Assembly: GCF_001908375.1 (NCBI RefSeq)
Contig: NZ_CP017241.1
Location: forward strand, 1,677,001 to 1,741,000
DNA from: Rhizobium etli 8C-3
GTDB lineage: Bacteria; Pseudomonadota; Alphaproteobacteria; Rhizobiales; Rhizobiaceae
Direction of reading: 5' to 3'
DNA length: 64,000 nt
Each line of letters begins with the position of its first letter. Position 1 is the stretch's first letter. The notes under the pieces were generated by a model. It did not search any database. It saw only the letters and a list, made by a program, of their open reading frames with translations, and was not told the DNA's origin. Position numbers and translations under genes: made by a program. Below, piece after piece: positions 26,406 to 33,824 of this stretch.

Positions 26406-27446
26406 TCACGCTGCTGGCTCGTAGGGTATCTTTATGTCCTGCGACGTGGTCAGCCACGTGGGGACGGGCAGGCCCTTTGAGGTCAGGAAGTCGGGGTTGA
26501 AAAGCTTTGACTGGTAGCGGTTGCCATAGTCGCAAAGGATTGTCACCACGGTGTGACCCGGTCCAAGATCTTTCGCAAGACGGACCGCACCGGCAATATT
26601 GATTCCAGTCGAACCGCCGAGGCAGAGGCCCTCGTGTTCGACGAGATCGAAGACATAGGGCAGCGCTTCGGCGTCGGAAATCTGATAGGCGAAATCCGGT
26701 GTGAAACCTTCGAGATTGGCCGTGATGCGGCCCTGGCCGATGCCTTCGGTGATCGAGGAGCCGGAGGATTTCAATTCACCGTTCTTGTAGAACTCGTAAA
26801 GTGCTGCTCCCTCAGGATCGGCGATGGCGATCTTGACGTCCTTGCGGAACGCCCTGAGGCCGGCCGCAACGCCCGCAAGCGTGCCTCCCGACCCGACGGC
26901 GCTGACGAAACCGTCGATCTTGCCGTCGGTATCTTTCCAGATTTCCGCGGCCGTGGTCTCGATATGCGCCTGACGGTTTGCGACATTGTCGAACTGGTTC
27001 GCCCAGATGGCGCCGTTCGGATCGGACTTCGCCAGCTGCTCTGCCAGGCGGCCGGAAACCTTCACATAGTTGTTGGGGTTCTTGTAGGGCACGGCAGGCA
27101 CTTCGACGAGTTCGGCGCCGAGCAGCTTCAGCGCGTCCTTCTTCTCCTGGCTTTGCGTTTCCGGGATGACGATCACGGTGCGGTAGCCGAGCGCGTTGGC
27201 CACGACCGCCAGCCCGATGCCGGTATTGCCGGCGGTGCCCTCGACAATTACGCCGCCAGGCCTCAGCAGGCCCTTTTTCTCGGCATCGCGGATGATGTAG
27301 AGCGCGGCGCGGTCCTTCACCGACTGGCCGGGGTTCAGGAACTCCGCCTTGCCGAGGATGGTGCAGCCGGTCGCGTCGGATGCGCCTTTGAGCTTGATGA
27401 GCGGAGTGTTGCCGATCGCCTCGATGACGGATGGGTGGAAGGTCAT
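26406..27446 (-). CDS. cysK: Cysteine synthase (O-acetylserine sulfhydrylase)
   Basis: 346-residue PLP enzyme making cysteine from O-acetylserine and sulfide. The PLP lysine is K44 in NPGQSVKDRAALY; the asparagine loop is VEGTAGNTGIGLAVVANALG and the phosphate loop AVGSGGTLAGVAAG. It is about 25 residues longer than E. coli CysK, with an insert-bearing C-terminus (FNPDFLTSKGLPVPTWL) typical of the rhizobial form. First gene of the cysK-alaX-sseA-GNAT run. Confidence 0.93.
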   Translation of the reverse strand: MTFHPSVIEAIGNTPLIKLKGASDATGCTILGKAEFLNPGQSVKDRAALYIIRDAEKKGLLRPGGVIVEGTAGNTGIGLAVVANALGYRTVIVIPETQSQEKKDALKLLGAELVEVPAVPYKNPNNYVKVSGRLAEQLAKSDPNGAIWANQFDNVANRQAHIETTAAEIWKDTDGKIDGFVSAVGSGGTLAGVAAGLRAFRKDVKIAIADPEGAALYEFYKNGELKSSGSSITEGIGQGRITANLEGFTPDFAYQISDAEALPYVFDLVEHEGLCLGGSTGINIAGAVRLAKDLGPGHTVVTILCDYGNRYQSKLFNPDFLTSKGLPVPTWLTTSQDIKIPYEPAA

Positions 27447-27758
27447 GGAATCTGCCTCTGTGGAACTGGTAGTTTAGGAACGGTCTTTTCCCTTCACAAG
27501 GCTAGGTTGGCAAGAAATGCTATTCCATGGCCTTGCCTGCGACGATAAAATTAGACTTCTGCTTTCAAAAATCCCGCGTGTCTTGCAATTTGCGTCCGCG
27601 CTGCACCCGCCTAAAGCACACCAATCGCTTTGCCGGGATCATTGACGCCCCACCGGCTGAAATGAGCCACAATAGCATGATAGAGGCATGAATCCGGGAG
27701 GAGCGAGGAACTTCCGGACCTGGTTTGTGCTGAATCGGCAGTCTGGAGGAAGTCTATC
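27447..27758. other. Divergent promoter region of cysK and the SDR gene
   Basis: 312 bp between divergent starts. No gene seen. It ends in CTGGAGGAAGTCTATC, a good ribosome site for the SDR gene. No inverted repeat long enough to name an operator was found. Confidence 0.4.
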
Positions 27759-28595
27759 ATGCGTGATTTCATCGCCCGTCCCGAACACGGCATCGCCTGG
27801 ATTTCCGGCGCGAATTCGGGCCTGGGGCGGGCATTGGCGCTTAAACTGGCAGGCGACGGATACAAAGTCGCCGTCACCGCCCGCAATCATGAACAACTGG
27901 CCGAACTTCAAGCCGAAGCAAGCGGCCTTTCCGGCAGTATCGTCGTTCTCGATGGCGACGTGACCGATCCCGAGGATATGGAGCATGTGCTCGCCTCGAT
28001 CGAATACGAGCACGGCGCGCTCGCCCTTGCGATCTTCAACACAGGCATATACCAGCCCGTGCATGCCGAGCAATTGAACCGCGCGGATTTCGAAAAGAGC
28101 TTCGCCGTCAATCTCTGCGGAGTTGTCAATTGCCTCCTGCCTGCCATCCGGCACATGAGGGCCAAGGGGCAGGGGCAGATCGCCATTGTCTCTTCCGCCG
28201 CCGGCTATGGCGGCCTACCAACGAGCGCGGCCTATGGCGCCACCGAGGCGGCGCTGATCAATATGGCCGAAAGCCTGAAATTCGATCTCGACAAGATGGG
28301 CATTCGCATCCAGATCATCTGCCCCGGCTTTGCCGATGTTGCGGCGGCGCGCGAGAACAGCTTTCCGATGCCGCCGCTCGTGTCGCCTGAGGACGCGGCC
28401 GACCAGATCGCGGCAGGCCTCAAATCCAGTCGCTTCGAAGTCAGTTTTCCGAAGCGCTTCATCTATCTGTTGAAACTCCTCCGGCTGATGCCGTACGGCC
28501 TCTACTTCCGGCTGGTCAACGGTTCGGCCCGCTGGTGGAAGCATCCGCCGCCTTCGTCCGGACACCATCCGGCGACACCGCGTCCTGCGGAGTGA
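27759..28595 (+). CDS. Short-chain dehydrogenase/reductase with Lys-to-Glu change at the active site
   Basis: 278-residue Rossmann protein. The cofactor motif is SGANSGLGRALALKL, the structural motif NTG is present and the catalytic serine pair lies at IVSSAAGYGG. The active-site tetrad should read YxxxK, but here it is Y159-G-A-T-E163: codon 28245-28247 is GAG where AAG/AAA is expected. The lysine lowers the tyrosine pKa and holds NAD(P), so activity is doubtful. The C-terminal segment (FPKRFIYLLKLLRLMPYGLYF) resembles membrane-associated SDRs. It may be a binding protein or a gene in early decay; the frame is otherwise intact. Confidence 0.85.
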   Translation: MRDFIARPEHGIAWISGANSGLGRALALKLAGDGYKVAVTARNHEQLAELQAEASGLSGSIVVLDGDVTDPEDMEHVLASIEYEHGALALAIFNTGIYQPVHAEQLNRADFEKSFAVNLCGVVNCLLPAIRHMRAKGQGQIAIVSSAAGYGGLPTSAAYGATEAALINMAESLKFDLDKMGIRIQIICPGFADVAAARENSFPMPPLVSPEDAADQIAAGLKSSRFEVSFPKRFIYLLKLLRLMPYGLYFRLVNGSARWWKHPPPSSGHHPATPRPAE

Positions 28596-28637
28596 TCGGA
28601 ACATCGTGTCTCAGAGCAGCCTGGGACCAAAGAAGAA

Positions 28638-28662
28638 GAGCCGGTTCACGATGAACCGGCTC
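28638..28662 (-). terminator. Terminator hairpin between the SDR gene and tRNA-Asn
   Basis: Perfect 11-bp stem GAGCCGGTTCA/TGAACCGGCTC with a 3-base loop. Read on the minus strand it is followed by TTCTTCTTT, fitting termination of the tRNA-Asn transcript; it may also serve the SDR gene from the other side. Confidence 0.7.
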
Positions 28663-28693
28663 ATTCAGTTGATCAGTACATACCGATGAAATC

Positions 28694-28768
28694 TGGCTCC
28701 CCGGGCCGGATTCGAACCGGCGACCTGTCGATTAACAGTCGAATGCTCTACCGCTGAGCTACCAGGGA
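28694..28768 (-). tRNA. tRNA-Asn (anticodon GTT)
   Basis: Minus-strand sequence starts TCCCTGGTAGCTCAGCGGTAG, has anticodon loop CTGTTAA (anticodon GTT), T-loop GGTTCGAATCC and ends CCGGGGA-G-CCA. Acceptor stem pairs fully with one G-U; CCA encoded. Confidence 0.97.
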
Positions 28769-28885
28769 TCACCGCTTGGCGCGGCGTGAGTGGGCTAATA
28801 CAAATGCTTGTTCGATTTGCCAAGCAGTTTTTTCAAAAAAATGACATCTGCTTGCATTTGCGGCGTTTGTTCCCATCTCCTGTGC

Positions 28886-29182
28886 ATGACTGGCGGGAAA
28901 GACAATAGCAGAAACGCGCGACAAAAGCGCTTCGGCATCGATCATACAACGGGAAAACTCGTTCTCGGTTCCCTGCACATCCCTCTGCCGCGCTCGCGGA
29001 TTGCGCGCGTGTTCACAGGCGTCCTGCTGATCTTCTGCGGTATCTTGGGATTTCTGCCTGTTCTCGGCTTCTGGATGATACCGCTCGGCTTCATCGTTCT
29101 CTCGCACGACCTGCCGTTCGCGCGCAGATGGCGCCGCCGGTTCTCCGTCTGGTGGCACAGACGGAACACGTCCGAAGGCTGA
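28886..29182 (+). CDS. Small two-helix membrane protein (hypothetical)
   Basis: 98-residue protein with a basic N-terminus (KDNSRNARQKRFGID), a conserved-looking lead-in (HTTGKLVLGSLHIPLPRSR), then a helical hairpin RVFTGVLLIFCGILGFLPVL - GFWMIPLGFIVLSHDLPFA and a very basic, tryptophan-bearing tail (RRWRRRFSVWWHRR). The turn motif resembles the PGPGW-type transmembrane family but lacks that exact sequence. Start at 28886 is a choice without a strong ribosome site; 28808 is the alternative. Confidence 0.6.
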   Translation: MTGGKDNSRNARQKRFGIDHTTGKLVLGSLHIPLPRSRIARVFTGVLLIFCGILGFLPVLGFWMIPLGFIVLSHDLPFARRWRRRFSVWWHRRNTSEG

Positions 29183-29419
29183 TTGAGCAGCCAAGAAAGA
29201 TCGTGTGAAGAACGTATAACCGCATTCATGACGTTGAGCATCCACTCAAGGGCAGTGATGCTACTTGGAGCAGTTCTCACACGGCGCGATGTCGTCCGAT
29301 GGTGTAACCTTCTTTCGGAACCTGCCAAACTTGTCGATGTGATCGGCGGGGTTCAGTGGGCGTCGGTCGTTCACTCGTTGGGTATCAGTTACCGAGGACA
29401 GTTCGCTGGACAGGCCGCT

Positions 29420-29944
29420 ATGAGTGCTACAGACATCGATTTTCCTCGCCTCGAAATTACGATGGCTAAAGGTCCGCACTATCTCGCCCTATTTGGCGCT
29501 GGCGCCATCGCTGCATATCTGGCCCTAAGAGGCCTTGAAGCCGTCGCTCCGAATGGTCCTTTGTCCAGCCCGGGTGGCCGGATGATCTCCGCCGCGGCGC
29601 TTTTCGCCATCGCCTTGGCCGCGGGCTTCAAGCTGCTTTCGCGGATTAATTTCAGCACAATCATGCTGACCGTGGATCGCGAAGGTGTTTATGTCGCGCC
29701 GCCACGAGGGACGACGACCTCTCATAGTGCCGCGATGAGCATTCCTTGGTCGTCTATCTCGAAGATCAAATACTACGAACTCGGCCGTCTAAAAGAGACA
29801 AAGATTATTGCCATTGAGTTGCGGGATGCAGGAGAGGTGCGTATCCATGCCAATCTCCTCCGCTGTCGCAGCGCGCGTGAACTCTACGAGGATATAAAGC
29901 GCTACCGCCGCCGTTCGCCCCGGTTGCCGAAAGCGATGACCTGA
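29420..29944 (+). CDS. Membrane protein with PH-like cytosolic part (hypothetical)
   Basis: 174 residues, start uncertain. Two helices (HYLALFGAGAIAAYLALRGL and ISAAALFAIALAAGFKLL) are followed by a beta-rich part, TIMLTVDREGVYVAPPRG, then IPWSSISKIKYYELGRLKET and IIAIELRDAGEVRIHANLL. That order (two helices, then strand with 'I.W..I') resembles bacterial PH-like (STM3941-type) proteins. Start at 29420 (MSATDIDFPRL) was chosen because the frame before it, back to 29183, has no coding look. Function unknown. Confidence 0.55.
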   Translation: MSATDIDFPRLEITMAKGPHYLALFGAGAIAAYLALRGLEAVAPNGPLSSPGGRMISAAALFAIALAAGFKLLSRINFSTIMLTVDREGVYVAPPRGTTTSHSAAMSIPWSSISKIKYYELGRLKETKIIAIELRDAGEVRIHANLLRCRSARELYEDIKRYRRRSPRLPKAMT

Positions 29945-30035
29945 CGAATGGTCCAGTCTACCAATCGGCGTTGTGGACTGGGTTGGATGATGACTGACTA
30001 CTTCGCGCCGTGCTTTATTCACATGACGTCGCATT

Positions 30036-30316
30036 CTATTCTCCCGATAATCTCGGCCACCATGCCGGGATAGAGAAGATCGCGAAGGTCATCGCCACCA
30101 GAACGAGGTAGGCCAACCATGCAGCGGTGTTGCGGACAGGACGAGGTAGGCGAGTCACAAGGCTTTGCAGACGACGTGCAAGGCTTGGTCCTGCGCGGAC
30201 GTCGTCTTGCGCCTTGCCTTCACCTCCTCGATGATCGCGTGGGTCAGCCATTCCAGAAGTCCCAGCCAGACATTTGCCGTGACCAGCGCCACGCCGAGGG
30301 ATGCCGGAATGTGCGA
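30036..30316 (-). pseudogene. Frameshifted remnant of a small membrane protein (tentative)
   Basis: Two open pieces in different minus-strand frames read as one protein: SLGVALVTANVWLGLLEWL then HAIIEEVKARRKTTSAQDQA, and downstream TRLPRPVRNTAAWLAYLVLV then FAIFSIPAWWPRLSGE. A single frame change near 30170 would join them into a two-helix protein of about 90 residues. No start codon with a ribosome site was found. The family is unknown. Surrounding DNA (29945-30513) holds nothing else that can be supported. Confidence 0.35.
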
Positions 30317-30513
30317 TCAGGTGATAAACGCAGAGCGCGCCCGATTGTTTGGCTATCGGACAGGAAATGCTCCCGCAGCGGTAATCGCAAGGCCAATGCG
30401 CTCAGAGCGTCATCAGGGCGAGCGCGTGGGTAACGCCCCACTTTATGCAGCAAATTGAAACTCGCCCCGGGTTACGGGCGGGCTGTGATGGTATTTGTCG
30501 TCGGTTGAGGCGA

Positions 30514-30783
30514 TTAGTTTGCGAATACAGAACTCTCCTGATTTTCAGCCAGCATATCGGCCTTCTTGACGAAGCGTCGAAAATTCTCCCGCACGGCACC
30601 CACCGGAAATCTACCGGCGGCAGCTTCATGGCATGCTTTCAGCAGCGTCTCGTATGCCAGGCCTCGTCGTTCTTCCGGCCAATTCTCCAGGTAGTCGACC
30701 ACCTCGTCGAGACTTGTGATTTCGTCAATAAAATACATTCGATGGACGTAGACAGCGCTGCCAAACTGAGCGATCGATGTCAT
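30514..30783 (-). CDS. DUF982-family protein
   Basis: 89-residue cytoplasmic protein. VYVHRMYFIDEITSLDEVVDYLENWPEERRG and the closing CHEAAAGRFPVGAVRENFRRFVKKADM follow the DUF982 pattern, a small family largely confined to Rhizobiales and often present in many copies. Function unknown. Start at 30783 is fixed by GGGGAGGGAAAA directly upstream; the in-frame ATG at 30831 has no such site. Confidence 0.85.
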   Translation of the reverse strand: MTSIAQFGSAVYVHRMYFIDEITSLDEVVDYLENWPEERRGLAYETLLKACHEAAAGRFPVGAVRENFRRFVKKADMLAENQESSVFAN

Positions 30784-31679
30784 TTTTCCCTCCCCCTGAT
30801 ATGCAGATGCGCAAAAACTTATGAAAGGCATTTGAGACGATCAATCACCCAAAGGGGCTATTAGGCGTCCAGGTACGAATCCGAACAGAACATCGATCTC
30901 TATACCGCCTGACACTTGCCTTGCCTCGGTCGCCCCGCCCGCAAACAGCGCATGGATATGCCGGTCGACCGGGTCGGCATGGCAGCGGAACTGTCGCGGC
31001 TGTTCAGGAAGACATTTCAGAAATGCGCCCGCGCTTGCCGTCATCGGCATCAGCGGCATGGCGATGACGTCACCTTTGCTGTTGCCTTCCGCCGGTCAGG
31101 CGCGATCATTCATGGGAGGTATCTGCAAATCGCGCCGCGTTTGTGAGATGGCGGGCCGCGTAGCGGTGCAACGATCATTGCACGTCACAGGAGGGCTGTG
31201 GCCACGCGGCCCACTTTCCTAACATCCAGGACAGGCAAATGTTCCTATCATAGCGCCCTGGCACGGCATCAACTGTCGCCGACGTCCTGAATCTGCGAAG
31301 ATCTTCGCATTGAGCGGGAACTTACGCGGCGTTGGTGAGCCGATCTAAAAAAAAGCCCCGCTGTCGATCGGCGAGGCAAAGTAAACGTGACGAATACCGC
31401 TCATAGGGGTGCGCGGCCCTTATAAGATGGGCGAGACGATCTGCCGGTAAACTAGCCCAAAGGTATTAGTGCGGTTCCGGACAAAGGAACTGACCGAGGG
31501 CGTGTTCGGCCCAGGCACTAGGCTCCGGCTGGATGATTCCTCTGCTGTGCCTGCATGCCCGCCGGTTACAGAGGTCAAATATCGTCGAATGACGGCAGGC
31601 CGTGGGAGTCGTCATACAAGGGGCTGCGGCATCCCGATGACAATGCGGAGATTTATCAGACCGAGTGAGACAATTGGTA
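30784..31679. other. Long gene-poor stretch
   Basis: About 0.9 kb without a well supported gene. A minus-strand frame at 30841-31059 (72 codons, MPLMPMTASAGAFLKCLPEQ at its start) looks partly protein-like but has a poor ribosome site. The only clear structure is a minus-strand terminator at 31346-31377 with no gene in front of it, which makes a small RNA possible. Confidence 0.4.
31346..31377 (-). terminator. Minus-strand terminator without an assigned gene
   Basis: On the minus strand GCCTCGC-(9)-GCGGGGC, a 7-bp stem with one G-T pair, is followed by eight T residues. No coding region ends here; it may close a short RNA that starts near 31420, where CTTATAA could be a -10 element. Confidence 0.6.
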
Positions 31680-31704
31680 GGAACCTGTTCCTCTCGCCAA
31701 GGTT
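31680..31704 (+). promoter_or_regulatory. EcfG-type general-stress promoter (candidate)
   Basis: GGAAC, 16 bp, then GGTT lies about 40 bp before the start of the small secreted protein. The EcfG/RpoE2 consensus of rhizobia is GGAAC-N16/17-CGTT; one base differs. Confidence 0.4.
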
Positions 31705-31743
31705 CGGTGGATCAGAACCGAAGCCAAAATGGAGGATCATCCA

Positions 31744-32016
31744 ATGCTTCTGAAATTCATCACGGTCTTTGCGCTTTCGATCGGTCTTGCAACTTCGGCC
31801 ATGGCTCAGGCCAGCGGCGGCTCGGGCGGGACTGGCGGTACTGGTGGAACTAGTGGTTCTGGCCAGACCGGCGACACTTCAGGTACCGCTACCCAGTCTG
31901 GCACTTCACCCTCTGGGACGAGTGCCTCCGATAAAGACAAGGACTCCCAGGGCAAGCAAGAATCTTCTGACTGCGCTCCGGGCCAAATCAAAAATGCCGC
32001 CGGCAACTGTCAGTAA
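31744..32016 (+). CDS. Small secreted Gly/Ser/Thr-rich protein
   Basis: 90-residue protein with a Sec signal peptide (MLLKFITVFALSIGLATSAMA, cleavage after AMA) and a mature part that is low-complexity: GGSGGTGGTGGTSGSGQTGD, several TSG/SGT repeats, a charged stretch DKDKDSQGKQES and the end CAPGQIKNAAGNCQ. The two cysteines at the C-terminus could form one disulfide. Such proteins are frequent in rhizobia as periplasmic, stress-induced orphans. GGAGG lies nine bases upstream, an EcfG-like promoter precedes it and a terminator follows. Confidence 0.8.
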   Translation: MLLKFITVFALSIGLATSAMAQASGGSGGTGGTGGTSGSGQTGDTSGTATQSGTSPSGTSASDKDKDSQGKQESSDCAPGQIKNAAGNCQ

Positions 32017-32041
32017 AATCAGGCTACGGACTACGAAAGGA

Positions 32042-32068
32042 CCCCGCAGTCACAATGCGGGGTTTTCT
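32042..32068 (+). terminator. Rho-independent terminator of the secreted-protein gene
   Basis: CCCCGCA-GTCACAA-TGCGGGG followed by TTTTCTT, 25 bp after the stop. Confidence 0.88.
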
Positions 32069-32198
32069 TCGGAAAGCTTCACAAACGGCTATTCAGAATG
32101 AAAAAAGATCGTATTCAGAATGAAGCCTCTTGCACTTCCGTTAGGATCATTCTAAATCCGCGCCACCACACGATATTTTCAATGTCGGTCAGAGGTGA

Positions 32199-32272
32199 GG
32201 CCTCGTGGCGGAGTGGTGACGCAGAGGACTGCAAATCCTTGTACCCCGGTTCAATTCCGGGCGAGGCCTCCA
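32199..32272 (+). tRNA. tRNA-Cys (anticodon GCA), integration site of the adjacent element
   Basis: GGCCTCGTGGCGGAGTGG start, anticodon loop CTGCAAA (GCA), T-arm CCCGGTTCAATTCCGGG, end CGAGGCC-T-CCA with a perfect 7-bp acceptor stem and encoded CCA. Its 3' 44 bases recur at 47933 as part of the right attachment site; the gene itself is intact. Confidence 0.97.
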
Positions 32273-32275
32273 AAC
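32229..32275. other. attL, 47-bp core inside tRNA-Cys
   Basis: Starts CTGCAAATCCTTGTACCCCG at the anticodon loop and ends TCCAAAC, three bases past the tRNA CCA. Identical to 47933-47979. Sequence diverges on both sides, so 47 bp is the exact crossover core. Confidence 0.95.
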
Positions 32276-32439
32276 AATTTCTTGAATGATTTCAAGGCGA
32301 TAGGCGAAACATAGACCGGCGGAAGTGCCGGTTTCATGTCGCGTCATGTTGCAATCCACTTCCCTTGATTTCCAACGGTTTCCTGCGACACTCGGCGAGT
32401 CCACGCGACATGGAGTGCAACATGGGGGGGGCTTGGGAA

Positions 32440-32667
32440 ATGGCAGATGAGCATCTGAAGACCTTGGACACAGCACTAGAGAAGATGCGCAATCGACGGA
32501 GGGCTCTCGCTGAGAATTTGGCTGGGGATTACGCGCGCGACTATTCTGAGGGTTGGCGCGACCAGTTCGTGCAGATTCAAGAAGCGATAGATGCCCTGCT
32601 TCGGGCAATCGAAGATGAAAAGTCGCTCCTGCCGAAGAGGGGCAGTTCGGTACCGTTAAGCGTCTGA
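32440..32667 (+). CDS. Small helical protein (hypothetical, element gene)
   Basis: 75-residue charged, helix-forming protein (MADEHLKTLDTALEKMRNRR, then DQFVQIQEAIDALLRAIEDE) that could form a coiled coil. No signal or membrane segment. Start uncertain: ATGs at 32410, 32422 and 32440 share the frame. It is the first gene after attL. Function unknown. Confidence 0.5.
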   Translation: MADEHLKTLDTALEKMRNRRRALAENLAGDYARDYSEGWRDQFVQIQEAIDALLRAIEDEKSLLPKRGSSVPLSV

Positions 32668-32727
32668 TTCGATTGTCGGCTTGCTTCCATTGGGCGCACA
32701 AAAAAGCCCGGCCGGAAAGCGTCTCTG

Positions 32728-33324
32728 CTAAGTGATGTGTTTGGGTTTTTGGCGCGTGGGGTTGCCGCCGCCGTAGATGCCCTGTGACGCGAGATGACGC
32801 TTTACCTCCCGGATACGCTCCCGGATGCGCTCTCGCTCGTTCTCGGCCACGGCAGAGAGTAGTACTGTATGGGCACTGTGAAGAGGGCGGCGGGAGTCCA
32901 TTTCCTTGCGCCCCTCCTCCGATTCCGCCCACGGTGTGACATCCTTTCCGGCCGGCAGGAAGCCGCTGATCAGTTCCGAACGCGTCCAATCGTCGTTCGC
33001 CTCCTGGTCGATAAAATCCGCGCAGCCAAACATGTATTCGGCCTTTGCGTGAACGCCTTCCAGGCTGGTCGGACGGTAGAAGCACAGCGCCTCGGCGGCC
33101 TCGTCCTTTTCATGGCTTAACTTTTCCCACAAAGCAACGAGGGCTTCGTCGTCGGGCCATATCTCTGGCAGATCGTCCCAACGGGCTACAGCGGCCTTGT
33201 ATGCGTCGATCAGCATCTGGACGATCTGGACGTCATCCATGCCCTCTGCAGCCACTGGGAGGGCTGCAGGAAGCGATGTCGCGGCGATGCCACCCAAGAG
33301 GCGGCGACGGCTGATCTTAGTCAT
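32728..33324 (-). CDS. Tat-signal protein, element gene (paralogue of the next)
   Basis: 198 residues. The N-terminus MTKISRRRLLGGIAATSLPA is a Tat leader (RRRLLGG) ending near VAAEG. The mature part begins DVQIVQMLIDAYKAAVARWDDLPEIWPDD and ends in a charged helix rich in Arg/Glu (ENERERIRERIREVKRHLAS). The segment around the LIDAYKA region aligns by eye with the neighbouring 126-residue protein, so they are tandem paralogues. AGGAGGATCGAAC precedes the start, which overlaps the upstream stop (ATGA). Either the leaders direct export of folded proteins or they are co-opted; function unknown. Confidence 0.75.
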   Translation of the reverse strand: MTKISRRRLLGGIAATSLPAALPVAAEGMDDVQIVQMLIDAYKAAVARWDDLPEIWPDDEALVALWEKLSHEKDEAAEALCFYRPTSLEGVHAKAEYMFGCADFIDQEANDDWTRSELISGFLPAGKDVTPWAESEEGRKEMDSRRPLHSAHTVLLSAVAENERERIRERIREVKRHLASQGIYGGGNPTRQKPKHIT

Positions 33325-33701
33325 GTTCGATCCTCCTTTTCAAAATAGCTAAGTGCAGCGGCCATCATAGGGACGATCATGGCGGAATCACCGGAATAAT
33401 CGAGTTCCCAATGCGCGATCCTAAGCGCCTCGAGGGCGCCTTCCCTGGAGATTGCCGGCCGAGTCCAGCTCGCCAGCACGGCGTGTGCTGGTTTCCAGGT
33501 TATCTCGCCATAGGCATTCGAGCCCATGTCGTCTTCCGGCGCGTTCTGATTGAAATCAGCCAGTCCGGAGCGATAGGCGGCGATGGCATCGATCAGCGGG
33601 TCGGTGACGACCGGTTGAGCAATCGTCGTAGAGGCGGCTAGACCCGAAACCGCTGCGGCGGATGACTGGCTGAGGAACAGGCGTCGGGAGATATTCTGCA
33701 T
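33321..33701 (-). CDS. Tat-signal protein, element gene
   Basis: 126 residues with the Tat leader MQNISRRLFLSQSSAAAVSG and probable cleavage near TTIAQP. The mature part (DPLIDAIAAYRSGLADFNQN, then PAHAVLASWTRPAISREGAL) matches the layout of its neighbour: a helix with 'LIDA..AY', a spacer, then a second helix 'EALRIAHWEL'. A start at ATG 33701 was chosen over GTG 33710 because GGAG stands eight bases before it. Overlaps the next gene by ATGA. Divergent from an XRE regulator with an operator-like region between. Confidence 0.75.
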   Translation of the reverse strand: MQNISRRLFLSQSSAAAVSGLAASTTIAQPVVTDPLIDAIAAYRSGLADFNQNAPEDDMGSNAYGEITWKPAHAVLASWTRPAISREGALEALRIAHWELDYSGDSAMIVPMMAAALSYFEKEDRT

Positions 33702-33719
33702 CGCATTCACTCCGTTCTG

Positions 33720-33811
33720 TGGTTAAAACCAAAATTGCTTGGTGTTTTAACCATAAATCGAGCGTCATATTGCTGTCAACAGTAACTTGTGTATTATACC
33801 AAAATTACTGT
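33720..33811. promoter_or_regulatory. Phage-type operator region
   Basis: Between the divergent Tat-pair and XRE genes. TGGTTAAAAC (33720-33729) pairs with GTTTTAACCA (33744-33753), perfect 10-bp arms; ACAGTAA (33779-33785) pairs with TTACTGT (33805-33811). The 9-mer ACCAAAATT occurs at 33728 and 33798, once in each dyad. Two symmetric sites sharing a motif is the pattern of a phage repressor switch. Confidence 0.6.
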
Positions 33812-33824
33812 GATTGGAGCAAAG

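Noticed and set aside
30841..31059. 72-codon minus-strand frame (Pro, His, Cys-rich)
   Set aside because: Poor ribosome site and no recognisable family; kept only as a remark in the gene-poor stretch.
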